Source of the DNA: an uncultured Clostridia bacterium
Lineage (GTDB): Bacteria > Bacillota > Clostridia > Christensenellales > CAG-138
Assembly (NCBI GenBank): GCA_937894955.1
Contig: CALAXO010000190.1
Span: 1 to 9,829 of the forward strand
DNA length: 9,829 nucleotides
Direction of reading: 5' to 3'
This document shows positions 1-8,200 of the stretch, one piece after another. A program made the position numbers and the translations under genes. Position 1 is the first letter of the stretch; the number at the start of each line of letters is the position of its first letter. A model generated the notes under the pieces. That model saw only the letters and a program-made list of their open reading frames with translations, ran no database searches and was not told the origin of the DNA.

Positions 1-548
1 CCGAAAGTTATGCGGTTCCTGACGAAAGCAAGTATAACCGAACGGGCATCATTAAGGAAATTCTTGCTGCCGAAGAACCCGGCGGAGGGTTTGGGCTTGA
101 TAAAGGTGCATTTGACATTGATATAACCGCAATGGCGCTTCAAGCTCTTGCCCCATACTGCGGAAGTCAGAACGCACTTTCCGTCGGTATATCCCCCGGC
201 GAGATCTCCCGCACTGTTGACCGTGCATTGGCACGGCTTGCCTCTGTAATGACGGAAAACTGCACGTTCAGCTCGTACGGTGCAGAAAACACCGAATCGA
301 CAGCTCAGGTTATTATTGCACTCTGTTCACTTGGTATCGACCCGCGCACCGATGAACGTTTCATGCGCGGCGGTAAAAACATTGTTGACGGAATGCAGAG
401 TTTTCTTCTTCCCGGCAGCGTGTACAGGCACTCTGCAAACGATTCGGAAGGAAACCTTATGTCCACGGAACAGGCAATGCTTGCGCATATCGCATTGTAT
501 AAAGCGGATCATAAGCTCGGAAGGCTGTATGATTTTCAAAGCATATAG
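1..548 (+). CDS. Prenyltransferase/squalene-cyclase-type repeat protein, C-terminal fragment (5' end outside window)
   Basis: The frame is open from base 3 and ends at TAG 546-548, giving 181 visible residues; the start lies upstream of the window. The fragment has repeats typical of alpha/alpha-barrel proteins of the prenyltransferase/squalene oxidase superfamily: GGGFG (visible residues 27-31) followed by DIDITAM (38-44) and an Ala/Leu-rich helix, then TESTAQ (97-102) before a second helix, and STEQ (154-157) before the last helix. These [S/T]-x-[T/E]-A/Q helix starts are the usual repeat signature. In gut Clostridia such barrels are mostly secreted or surface proteins, often paired with DUF4430 domains, an arrangement resembling the intrinsic factor/transcobalamin fold. 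No DUF4430 domain is seen in the visible part. A terpene cyclase role is not supported, since no DxDD or DCTAE acid motif is visible. The barrel assignment is firm; the ligand is unknown. The protein ends soon after the final helix, and the next gene starts 54 bases on. Confidence 0.8.
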   Translation, partial: ESYAVPDESKYNRTGIIKEILAAEEPGGGFGLDKGAFDIDITAMALQALAPYCGSQNALSVGISPGEISRTVDRALARLASVMTENCTFSSYGAENTESTAQVIIALCSLGIDPRTDERFMRGGKNIVDGMQSFLLPGSVYRHSANDSEGNLMSTEQAMLAHIALYKADHKLGRLYDFQSI

Positions 549-602
549 CCTGATATTGCCTGCATGACGAAAATATTGATTAATGATAAACGGTAATTAC
601 AA
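549..602 (+). other. Short intergenic gap before the MoxR gene
   Basis: This 54-base AT-rich gap holds no stem-loop followed by a T run, so no intrinsic terminator is visible and read-through into the next gene is likely. There is no clear Shine-Dalgarno sequence close to the ATG at 603. The AT-rich stretch around 570-590 could contain a weak -10-like hexamer, but no convincing -35/-10 pair was found. Confidence 0.4.
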
Positions 603-1544
603 ATGCTGACAGACAACATTAAATCTGAAATCAAAAAAGTCATCGTCGGAAAAGACGATATTATTGAAAAAGTTTTGACTGCAATTCTTGCGCAGGGACA
701 CATACTGCTTGAAGATGTTCCCGGCGTTGGGAAAACAAGCCTTGCACTTGCTTTTTCAAAAACACTCGGCCTTGACTGCAAGCGCATCCAGTTCACATCG
801 GACACAATGCCCTCCGATGTAACAGGATTTTCGGTTTTCGAAAAGTCAAATTCCGCCTTTGTGTATAAGCCGGGAGCGGTTATTACAAATTTTCTTGTTG
901 CGGATGAAATAAACCGCACCTCAAGCAAAACCCAATCCGCCCTGCTTGAAGCAATGGAGGAAGGAAAAGTTACAGTTGACGGAACAACCCATAAACTCCC
1001 GTCCCCGTTCATCGTTCTTGCAACAGAAAATCCGATCGGGTCGGCAGGAACGCAGCTGTTGCCCGTATCCCAGCTGGACAGATTCATGTTCAAACTGAGC
1101 ATGGGTTATCCCGATATTAAAAGCCAGGTTGAAATACTGCGGGACAGGCACCGTTCCGATCCGCTTGATGAAGTAAAAGCCGTATGCGCAGCCACTGAAC
1201 TGGTGCAGACGATAGACGCTGTTCGGCAAACATTCATATGCGATGAAGTTTACGAATATATAGCCGAACTTGCTGAACAGACGCGGAATCACGAATCGGT
1301 TCAGTTCGGAATCAGCCCCCGCGGTGCGTTGGCGGTGAGCCGTGCCGCAAAAGCACACGCTTATCTTTCCCGCCGCGATTATGTTACGGCGGACGATGTT
1401 GCCGCAGTCTTCCGCGATGTGTGCGCGCACAGGCTTGTGCTGAAAACAAAAGCGCGGATGAGCGGGTATACCGAAACGGATATTGCCGATGAAATTGTTT
1501 CCGAACACAAAAAACCCGGAATTAAGGATTTTAAGCGCAGATGA
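603..1544 (+). CDS. MoxR-family AAA+ ATPase
   Basis: A 313-residue protein of normal MoxR length. The Walker A motif is EDVPGVGKTS (residues 37-46, Lys44) and Walker B is LVADEINR (98-105, Asp101/Glu102). Sensor 1 is in LATENP (139-144, Asn143), an arginine-finger-type Arg160 lies in QLDRF, and a sensor 2-type motif GISPRG (236-241, Arg240) precedes the C-terminal helical lid, where TADDV (262-266) is the usual family motif. All ATPase residues are present, so it should be active. MoxR proteins are cytoplasmic hexameric ATPases thought to act as chaperones that insert cofactors or assemble partner complexes; their substrates are mostly unknown. ATG 603 is the first start after an in-frame TAA at 594-596, although no good ribosome binding site precedes it. 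The stop overlaps the DUF58 start (ATGA, 1541-1544), implying translational coupling. Classic vWA-domain partners are not visible in this window. Confidence 0.95.
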   Translation: MLTDNIKSEIKKVIVGKDDIIEKVLTAILAQGHILLEDVPGVGKTSLALAFSKTLGLDCKRIQFTSDTMPSDVTGFSVFEKSNSAFVYKPGAVITNFLVADEINRTSSKTQSALLEAMEEGKVTVDGTTHKLPSPFIVLATENPIGSAGTQLLPVSQLDRFMFKLSMGYPDIKSQVEILRDRHRSDPLDEVKAVCAATELVQTIDAVRQTFICDEVYEYIAELAEQTRNHESVQFGISPRGALAVSRAAKAHAYLSRRDYVTADDVAAVFRDVCAHRLVLKTKARMSGYTETDIADEIVSEHKKPGIKDFKRR

Positions 1545-2764
1545 AGCATAACCAAAAACCCGCAAAAAAGAAAGCAGCGGAAATCGGTGATGATTTTGCA
1601 GGAAAAAAAGATTTTGCCCAAAGGTGCACACTGCGGCGCATTGCAGCTGCGGTGCCGTATCTGTCAATTCTTTTCTGCTGCGCAATCACTGCGTTAAAGC
1701 TTCCGTCGTCGCTTGCTGTTTTGTTCCCGCTCGCAGCAGTGCTGCTTATTCCGCCGCTTTGTTTTGTGTTCAACTGTTTCGCCGCCTCGAAAGTTGAATT
1801 ATCCGTTAAAGCTTCTTCCTCCTGTTCCCGCGGGGAAAACTGCCGCTGCGAAATCATTCTTCGCAATGAGAGCATCATTCCGCTGCCGTTCGTGCGCTGT
1901 ACTCTGATTTCAACAAACAAGCTTAACGGAGAAAACCGCATTTCGGTTATTCGATGCAGCGTTTCTGCACTTTCGGAAAACCGAACCGAGTTTTCGGTGA
2001 AATCAATGCATTGCGGCAGCGTTTCACTGCGGGTTCTGCGAACCGAGCTTACCGATTGCTTTGGACTGTTTTTTAAAAAAACACGCTGCTGTTCATCCTT
2101 GCGAACGGATGCGAAATGCTTGTTTATGCCGATGGTGTTCGATATTGACGCTGTCAGAAACGATACTTTCTCTCATGATATCGACAGCAGCGATTATGCC
2201 CCCGGCAAACGCGGTTCGGATCATTCCGAAGTTCTTCAACTCCGTCCATACGAGCAGGGCGATTCTTTAAAACAGGTGCATTGGAAGGCCTCCTGTAAAT
2301 TCGATGGGCTCATCGTGCGCGATGCAAGCTTTCCGATAGTACGTTCACTGCTTATATGCATGGATGTGTCCGAATGCACAGCCGCTGAATGCGATGCAGT
2401 CAGTGATGCTGCCGTCTCCGTCTGTTCTGCACTGTCGGACTCCGGAACCGCATTTGCACTTGCACGCCCGCAATGCGGCGAAGTTGAGTTTATCGACATT
2501 GATACTTCCGATGAACTTCCTTCTGCGGTCGAATGGCTTATCGAATGCGAACCTTCGGAGAGTGCCTTCACAGCATATGTCAAAGAACACGGCCCCTGTG
2601 GATACGGAAAAATCATCTTTATCGGCAAAGAGTTCTCACACTCGGCTGCGGAGTTTTGCGCCGGTTCGAACACAAAGCGGCTCCTCTGCCGTGCGGGCGA
2701 CGGCACGTTTACGGCGTTCTCTCCTGATAATTATGCGGAAGAACTGTCCGACGTTGAGCTTTAA
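1541..2764 (+). CDS. DUF58 domain membrane-anchored protein
   Basis: A 407-residue protein. A basic N-terminus (1-33) leads into two hydrophobic segments (about 35-51 and 58-80), consistent with a membrane hairpin. An extended beta-rich region (about 83-180) with the character of an Ig-like insertion follows. The DUF58 signature comes next: APGKRGSDHSE (220-230) and LRPYEQGDSLKQVHWKASCK (234-253), matching the family pattern of Leu-Arg-x-Tyr then Gly-Asp, an aliphatic-x-Trp pair and Lys-Ala. The C-terminal part should adopt a vWA-like fold; after the strand LLICMD its metal-site position reads DVSEC (275-279) instead of DxSxS. The protein is unusually cysteine-rich (about 25 Cys). DUF58 proteins nearly always accompany MoxR ATPases and are presumed to be their membrane-side partner, but no enzymatic activity is established. 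The ATG overlaps the MoxR stop by four bases. Confidence 0.93.
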   Translation: MKHNQKPAKKKAAEIGDDFAGKKDFAQRCTLRRIAAAVPYLSILFCCAITALKLPSSLAVLFPLAAVLLIPPLCFVFNCFAASKVELSVKASSSCSRGENCRCEIILRNESIIPLPFVRCTLISTNKLNGENRISVIRCSVSALSENRTEFSVKSMHCGSVSLRVLRTELTDCFGLFFKKTRCCSSLRTDAKCLFMPMVFDIDAVRNDTFSHDIDSSDYAPGKRGSDHSEVLQLRPYEQGDSLKQVHWKASCKFDGLIVRDASFPIVRSLLICMDVSECTAAECDAVSDAAVSVCSALSDSGTAFALARPQCGEVEFIDIDTSDELPSAVEWLIECEPSESAFTAYVKEHGPCGYGKIIFIGKEFSHSAAEFCAGSNTKRLLCRAGDGTFTAFSPDNYAEELSDVEL

Positions 2765-2800
2765 ATCTGTTTCGTGTTGCAAAGAGCATGGTTGAGTTGA

Positions 2801-5104
2801 ATGATTAAAAGAGAAAAAAGAAATGAATTGCATATTGAGCAGCCTAAAAGCGCGTGCTGTCGGAGTTTTTGGGATTTTTTTCGAGCCTTGCTCTGTTCGG
2901 TTATGTTCACGCTCGGCTTCAACATCCTGCTGTTTTCGGTTTTTAAGTCGCTGAGTGTTTCGGCGTTTACGGTTACTGCGGTTGAAGCTCCGGTGATCTA
3001 CGTGCTCATACTTCTTTTTCGCGGAAAGAGAGGAATCGTTGCAGTGTCTTTATATTGTGCCGCAGTTTTCCTGTTTTCCATACTCTTTTTCAGGAGCATA
3101 CGCAGCGGACTTGGTGCGCTCACAAATGACTGCATTGCGCTTTTAATAAAGCTGACAGGAAAAATTCATCTTAATGTGCAATCAGAACCTGCCGATACAT
3201 TGCCGTTCCTTGTTTTGCTTTGCAGCATTGTTTCAGCAGCATCAGCCAAACTGTTTTCTGCGGGAAGACGCACTGCTGCATACGCAGTTATTCTGTTCGG
3301 CACGGTGCTTTCCGCAAGCGGCATTGCACAATCACCTGTCGGTGCAGTTTTAATAATTGCAAGCGGAATAGCACATCTTGCCGCGGGAAGTCTGCCCGTT
3401 CCGCATTTTCAAAAAAAAGGTGCAAAGCTCACTTGCGCCGTCGTTCCGCTGCTTCTTACTTCGGCAGTCTTTCTGTGTTCTCTGCCCATGCGCAGTTTCT
3501 GTTCGGACAGCAAGCTGAATGCACTCAACAGCAGTCTCGGTGTTTGGCTGCACCGTGCGGTTTACGATGAAAGAACAAATTCCATGCCCGAGGGACGGCT
3601 CTCTCCCCTTCGCGCACGCAATACTTCCGAAACTCCCGCAATTGCTGTAACATCCAAAACAATACAAAGCGGCTATTTTCGCGGAATGGTCGGAGAAGTT
3701 TACACCGGAACGAGCTGGGAATCGCTGCCGAACAAAGAACTTGCGAAATACAACGACTTGTTCTACTGGCTTCATTCCGACGGTTTTTTTGCCCAATCTC
3801 AATTGAGTTCCGCAGCAGCCGCTGTTGGCGCTGACGGCGGAAATGCAGGCGCAAAAAGCAAAGTTGATATTGAACTGATTTCAGCATGCAGACGTTATCT
3901 ATATCTTCCGTATAATGCCGCTGCGGGAAAACTTCTTGATGAAGACCGCATCGGAGATTCCGCATGTATTAGAAAGAACAATACCGGAAGAGTTTTCAGC
4001 GTTGAATGCAGCTCCGTGCCGAGTGCGCCTCAGCTCCGCAGAATGCTGAAAGATATAAACGGGGATTCTGTTGAAAAGTACTTATCCGACGAACGCGCCT
4101 ATGCTCAGTTTGTGTATGAAACAAGTTTGCATCTCACTGCCGAAGCAACTGCTGCAATGGCCGAAATCTTCGGCGAGACCCCGCCTGCGCTTGCCCTTTC
4201 GGATATTCTGCCGCTTGTTTCAAGCGCTTTGAAGGAAAACATCACCTATGATGAAACAGTCAAAACCGACTGCGGAACAAATGATTTTGCCGCATACGTT
4301 CTTCGTGTCGGCAAACGCGGATACAGCGTTCACTATGCAGCATGTGCTGCCGTTATGCTGAGATATTTCGGCGTTCCTTCAAGGTATGTTGAAGGCTATT
4401 ATATCAATGCCGAAACAGCTGCTGCTCGGAGTGTTTCGGGACGTGTTGTTCTGACTGAAGCGGATGCGCATGCATGGGCTGAATACTATCTCGACGGTAT
4501 CGGATGGATTCCGTTTGAAACAACTCCGGGTTTTGAAGGAGGTGATTCAGCTTTTTCAGGCAATGACAGAAGGCCTGACGATTCATCGGATTCTTCGGAT
4601 AACACAGAATCGCCGGACGAACATGATTCCTCCGACGACAGGGAGGATACTTATCAGAACGATGACCTTCCCGATATCCGGCTTGCACGTCCGCAAAAAA
4701 AACCAAACAAAACGAACATGGCAAAACTTGCAAAAGCACTGATTTCAGCATTCGTTCTGATCCTGCTTTTGCTCGCAGCGATGCTGATCGTTTTTCTTGC
4801 AGTACGCCGCATCAGATTCCGCCGAGCGTTCAAAAAGATGCTCAATGCCGAGCCGAACGAAGCTGTTGCACTGATGTTCGGCTATCTGAACATGTTTATG
4901 GCTGCATGCGGACTTGATATCAACAGAATTGATGCCCGCTGTTCCGAGCTCAACGCCGAAGCCGTGTTCAGCAACCATAAAATGACTGTTGAACAAAAAG
5001 AAGCTATGCGGACGTATATTGAATCAGAGGTTGGCGAATACCGGAGTTCGCGCTCATTCTTCGGTCGACTGCGCGACAGGTATATCACCTGTGTTTATAT
5101 ATAA
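2801..5104 (+). CDS. Polytopic membrane protein with transglutaminase-like domain (altered catalytic triad)
   Basis: A 767-residue protein organised like the TgpA/YebA-type transglutaminase-like membrane proteins that accompany MoxR and DUF58. About six to seven N-terminal membrane segments (roughly 26-50, 55-74, 78-98, 132-150, 157-174, 178-198, 209-228) are followed by a large extracytoplasmic region. The transglutaminase core is recognisable in GKRGYSVHYAACAAVML (505-521), FGVPSRYVEGYY (524-535), DAHAWAEYY (555-563) and GWIPFETTPG (568-577). The usual nucleophilic Cys is Ser509, His557 is kept, and the usual Asp is Glu573, so classical cysteine transglutaminase or protease chemistry is doubtful. 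An acidic Asp/Ser linker (593-625, 15 of 33 residues acidic) leads to a C-terminal membrane helix (about 645-668) and a cytoplasmic tail of about 100 residues. An in-frame TGA lies directly before ATG 2801, which fixes the earliest possible start. It lies 36 bases after the DUF58 gene, with no strong ribosome binding site. Confidence 0.92.
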   Translation: MIKREKRNELHIEQPKSACCRSFWDFFRALLCSVMFTLGFNILLFSVFKSLSVSAFTVTAVEAPVIYVLILLFRGKRGIVAVSLYCAAVFLFSILFFRSIRSGLGALTNDCIALLIKLTGKIHLNVQSEPADTLPFLVLLCSIVSAASAKLFSAGRRTAAYAVILFGTVLSASGIAQSPVGAVLIIASGIAHLAAGSLPVPHFQKKGAKLTCAVVPLLLTSAVFLCSLPMRSFCSDSKLNALNSSLGVWLHRAVYDERTNSMPEGRLSPLRARNTSETPAIAVTSKTIQSGYFRGMVGEVYTGTSWESLPNKELAKYNDLFYWLHSDGFFAQSQLSSAAAAVGADGGNAGAKSKVDIELISACRRYLYLPYNAAAGKLLDEDRIGDSACIRKNNTGRVFSVECSSVPSAPQLRRMLKDINGDSVEKYLSDERAYAQFVYETSLHLTAEATAAMAEIFGETPPALALSDILPLVSSALKENITYDETVKTDCGTNDFAAYVLRVGKRGYSVHYAACAAVMLRYFGVPSRYVEGYYINAETAAARSVSGRVVLTEADAHAWAEYYLDGIGWIPFETTPGFEGGDSAFSGNDRRPDDSSDSSDNTESPDEHDSSDDREDTYQNDDLPDIRLARPQKKPNKTNMAKLAKALISAFVLILLLLAAMLIVFLAVRRIRFRRAFKKMLNAEPNEAVALMFGYLNMFMAACGLDINRIDARCSELNAEAVFSNHKMTVEQKEAMRTYIESEVGEYRSSRSFFGRLRDRYITCVYI

Positions 5105-5157
5105 GTAAAGGCTGCATCCAGTTCAGCTTATTACTAAATCACAAGGAGGTTTTTTTA
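5105..5157 (+). other. Short intergenic gap before the giant secreted protein
   Basis: This 53-base gap contains no clear terminator: the only inverted repeat is a 4-base stem (gctg/cagc) without a following T run. Its 3' end carries the ribosome binding site annotated separately. No clear sigma-A promoter was found, so expression by read-through from upstream is possible, though a weak promoter inside the end of the preceding gene cannot be excluded. Confidence 0.4.
5143..5149 (+). promoter_or_regulatory. Strong Shine-Dalgarno site AAGGAGG
   Basis: AAGGAGG is separated by an 8-base T-rich spacer from ATG 5158. It matches the anti-Shine-Dalgarno consensus nearly perfectly and fixes the start of the secreted protein. 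The three upstream genes with visible starts (603, 1541, 2801) lack such a site. Confidence 0.9.
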
Positions 5158-5235
5158 ATGAAAAGAACAACACGACTCATCGCTGCAATGCTCTGCATCA
5201 TGTTGGCATTCGGGTGCCTTGCTCCCGCATCCGCC
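5158..5235 (+). other. Sec signal peptide region of the giant secreted protein
   Basis: Residues 1-26 have a basic n-region (Lys2, Arg3, Arg6), a hydrophobic core (about 7-21) and an A-S-A type signal peptidase I site ending at Ala26; cleavage after Ala29 is an alternative. Cys20 sits in AFGC, which lacks the Leu usually at -3 of a lipobox, so lipoprotein processing is less likely but not excluded. Confidence 0.85.
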
Positions 5236-8200
5236 GCTGCCGCAAAGCTGCTGCAAACCGGAGGAAGCTTTTATCTCACCGCTTCCACCGCAACTGCCAC
5301 GATAATCGAACCCGTTCGGGTTGATTACGCTCACGGGCAAACCGTTAAAGAAGCTCTTCAAGCAAGCGGACACACGTTCAGCGGCATTGAAAGCGGCTTC
5401 ATCACGGCAATTGACGGTATCATGGGTAATTTCGTCAGATTCTATGATTATGACGAATCAACCGGTGAATGCGGATATGATCTTAATGCAGCCGCTTCCG
5501 ACATAACCGCGATAGGTTTTGCCGAAAATGAGGTTGCCTCAAAAGAAATGATTGCGCTTATAACGCTTATGGGCGATTTCAATTATTCCGTCAACGGCGT
5601 TTTAAACTACCCCGCTGCAAAGACTGCCTATGCCGATGCACTGCGCGGACTGCGCAACGCAAATGCCGAACAGGCGCAGGTGCTTTTCTCCGCGCTTGAT
5701 TCTGCGATGCAGGATTATTCCGCATATCTCGAAGGCGACAAATACGACGTTGTTTTTAATGTTACTCAAAACGGAATCACAATTGAAAACCCCGTTATCA
5801 CCATTACCGATGCCTACGGCAATGCGAGCATTTACAGCGGAACAACCGCCCAGGCTTATGCGGGTGTTTCAACCTATTCCGTTTCCGACGGCGGGCACAA
5901 CCGCATTGAGGGCAGGGTGACCGTTTCTCCCGATGACGAAAGCGGAGAGTACTCTGCTTCCGCAATCGATGCTGCGCTTCCATATGGTGAGTGGTTCGGA
6001 GACATAATCTTCCATGCCGACAGCGGCGCACTCGAGAAGCTTTACGAGCGCGAACAGGATTATGCGAATCACACCGCAACCTACAAAGTTGAAGACACAA
6101 ACCACGGCAATGTCTATATGTACCTTACTCGCGGCGCGGATCTTCCTTCGGACAGCGTTAAAACTTATGCCTGCTATGTTGACCTCAACGGCAGAGATAA
6201 TTCCGACGGAAGCGTTCCCGCAAACAACAAGGGTTGGGAAAGCCGCTATGCGGTGCTCACGAACCTTTGGGAAAAGAACAGCATGACTGAGCGCAGCTTT
6301 GACATTGAGGCGCGTTATTATGTCGGTGAACAGACTCAGATACAGTCCTTTGAAATCGATTTCGAGCGCATTCCGACGCTTTCCGATCTTCAGGTTTTCG
6401 GCAACGGCACACGGCTTCCGATGGAATTTGCGCCCCTTACCGGCGAATACTCCCTCACTACCGTTGCGGAAAGCGTTGTTATCTCGCCTTTCCCTGTTCT
6501 TCCCGATTACAGAATTCTCGTGAACGGCAATGATACGCAGCGCGAGGTTGTTCTCAAAGGCATCGGCGAAAGCACCGCTGTAGATGTTACGGTTGAATAT
6601 ACCGTGAATGCAGAAGAAAACATCACAAGAACATTTTCCTACATGCTGAACATTACGCGTCTTCAGGCGACCGACGTCAACGTCATCATTCCTGCCGGAA
6701 CCGAGGCAGAGATCATTAATGCCGCCGGCGGTGTGATTCAGCCTTCGGAATGCGGTGAAGTTGTTGACGGTGTGTATGTCAACACATACGCTCTTACTCC
6801 GGGTGAAGAGTACAGCTGCATCGCAACAAAGAACCGATATTTTCACACTTCCGCAAGCTTCACGGCAGCGGAAGGCACCGATTTTACCGTTTCCGAACCC
6901 GAAAGCACGAACAAGCTCACAGCCGTCGGCGCATACACTGCGCGGAACGTCGGCAATGCAAATACCCGAGTTTATCCTCTTGACAAAGATTTTGTTTCCG
7001 CCGAACACGAATACATGTTCACCGTTTCGGATGCAAACTCATCCTTCTTCATGAAGGCTACATGCAACGACGATGCATATGAAATTCATGCATTGTATGA
7101 TAAGCAGACCTCCATTGCGTTAACAAACGGTGTTCCCGTGGACAAGCTGATCGATTCAACGGTTGAAAGTACTGCCGGTGCGATTGCGTGCGGTCAATTT
7201 GTTGCATCGAACTGCGGTTATGCAAACGCGATGACACTCCGACTTACAAAGACCGTTGGTTCGGTTGAATACTATCAGGAGTATACGTTCACTGCGAGAA
7301 GGTCGCTGAGCCTCGGCACACTTTCGGCAAAAACCCAAACGAACGATGTTGTGAACGATATTGTGCTTCGCGATGAAAACGGCAACATTGTTAAATATGA
7401 CAGAGATAGGGCCGACTACTATGCAACCATTGCGTTGAGCATTCCCGAGGTTATTATTTCTGCTTCATTCAGGAGCACCGCGAGCGAAACTGCTCCCAAC
7501 AAGGGCGGTTATTATCTGCTTGTAAACGGTGAACGTTTTGACGACCCGTCAAATGTCTCCGTTTCTCTTGATTCCGCATTCAGCAATGAAGACATCGTCG
7601 TCACAGTCTGCCATGAAGACGATGCCTCCGTACAAAGCACATATACACTTCATATTGCCAAGACAGCACCAACACCGGTGCGCTTTGTAACGGAACCTGC
7701 GGATGCGATAACCTTTGTTATTGCAAACAGCACGAACCTTTCCGTTCCTAAAAATGAGGACGGCACATACAGCCTTATCCCCGGTGAGAGTTATGCTTAC
7801 ACCGTTACCAAGGCCGGCTTTGCAGGCATTCATGAATCGAATTATATTCCTGTTCAGAGCGATGAAGTCATTGAAATCGATGCTGTTCTGACAGTTGCCG
7901 AACTTAACCCGAATCTCGACCCGGACCTTGACGCGCAGTGGCCAACATTCCGCGCCAACCGGTTCAACAACGGCGTTGTTGACTACCCCATACCGACGAT
8001 CGCCAACGACTCCGTGCTGTATTGGGCAACTCAGTTTGGCAGCGGTTACGGCTCAAATGCATGCAGCTGCCCCATCATTGTTGATGATTTTCTGTACGTT
8101 TACGCAGGAACCAATATCTACAAAATTGATAAAACGAGCGGTGAGGCACTTGTCACAAAGTCCATGGCGGCAAGCTCAAGTTTTGCGATTAATTCCCCCA

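Noticed and set aside
1..548. True squalene or terpene cyclase activity for the first gene
   Set aside because: No DxDD or DCTAE-type acid motif is visible in the available part, and the repeat style fits non-enzymatic secreted barrel proteins better.
921..1685. A 254-codon open frame on the minus strand
   Set aside because: It is antisense to the MoxR gene and the start of the DUF58 gene, both with intact family motifs. Its translation looks like a Cys/Phe-rich shadow without recognisable domains.
5111..5130. Possible terminator hairpin between the transglutaminase-like gene and the secreted protein gene
   Set aside because: Only a 4-base stem (gctg/cagc) can be formed and no T run follows it directly. 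The later run of T is the spacer of the ribosome binding site.
5206..5220. Lipobox-like AFGC in the signal peptide of the giant protein
   Set aside because: Leu at -3 is missing (Ala instead), and a good signal peptidase I site (ASA) follows shortly after, so a secreted rather than lipid-anchored form is favoured.
5869..7008. A 379-codon open frame on the minus strand
   Set aside because: It lies entirely antisense to the giant secreted protein, whose frame shows a signal peptide, strong ribosome binding site and recognisable domains. The minus-strand translation shows no family motif and is explained by the codon bias of the + strand gene.
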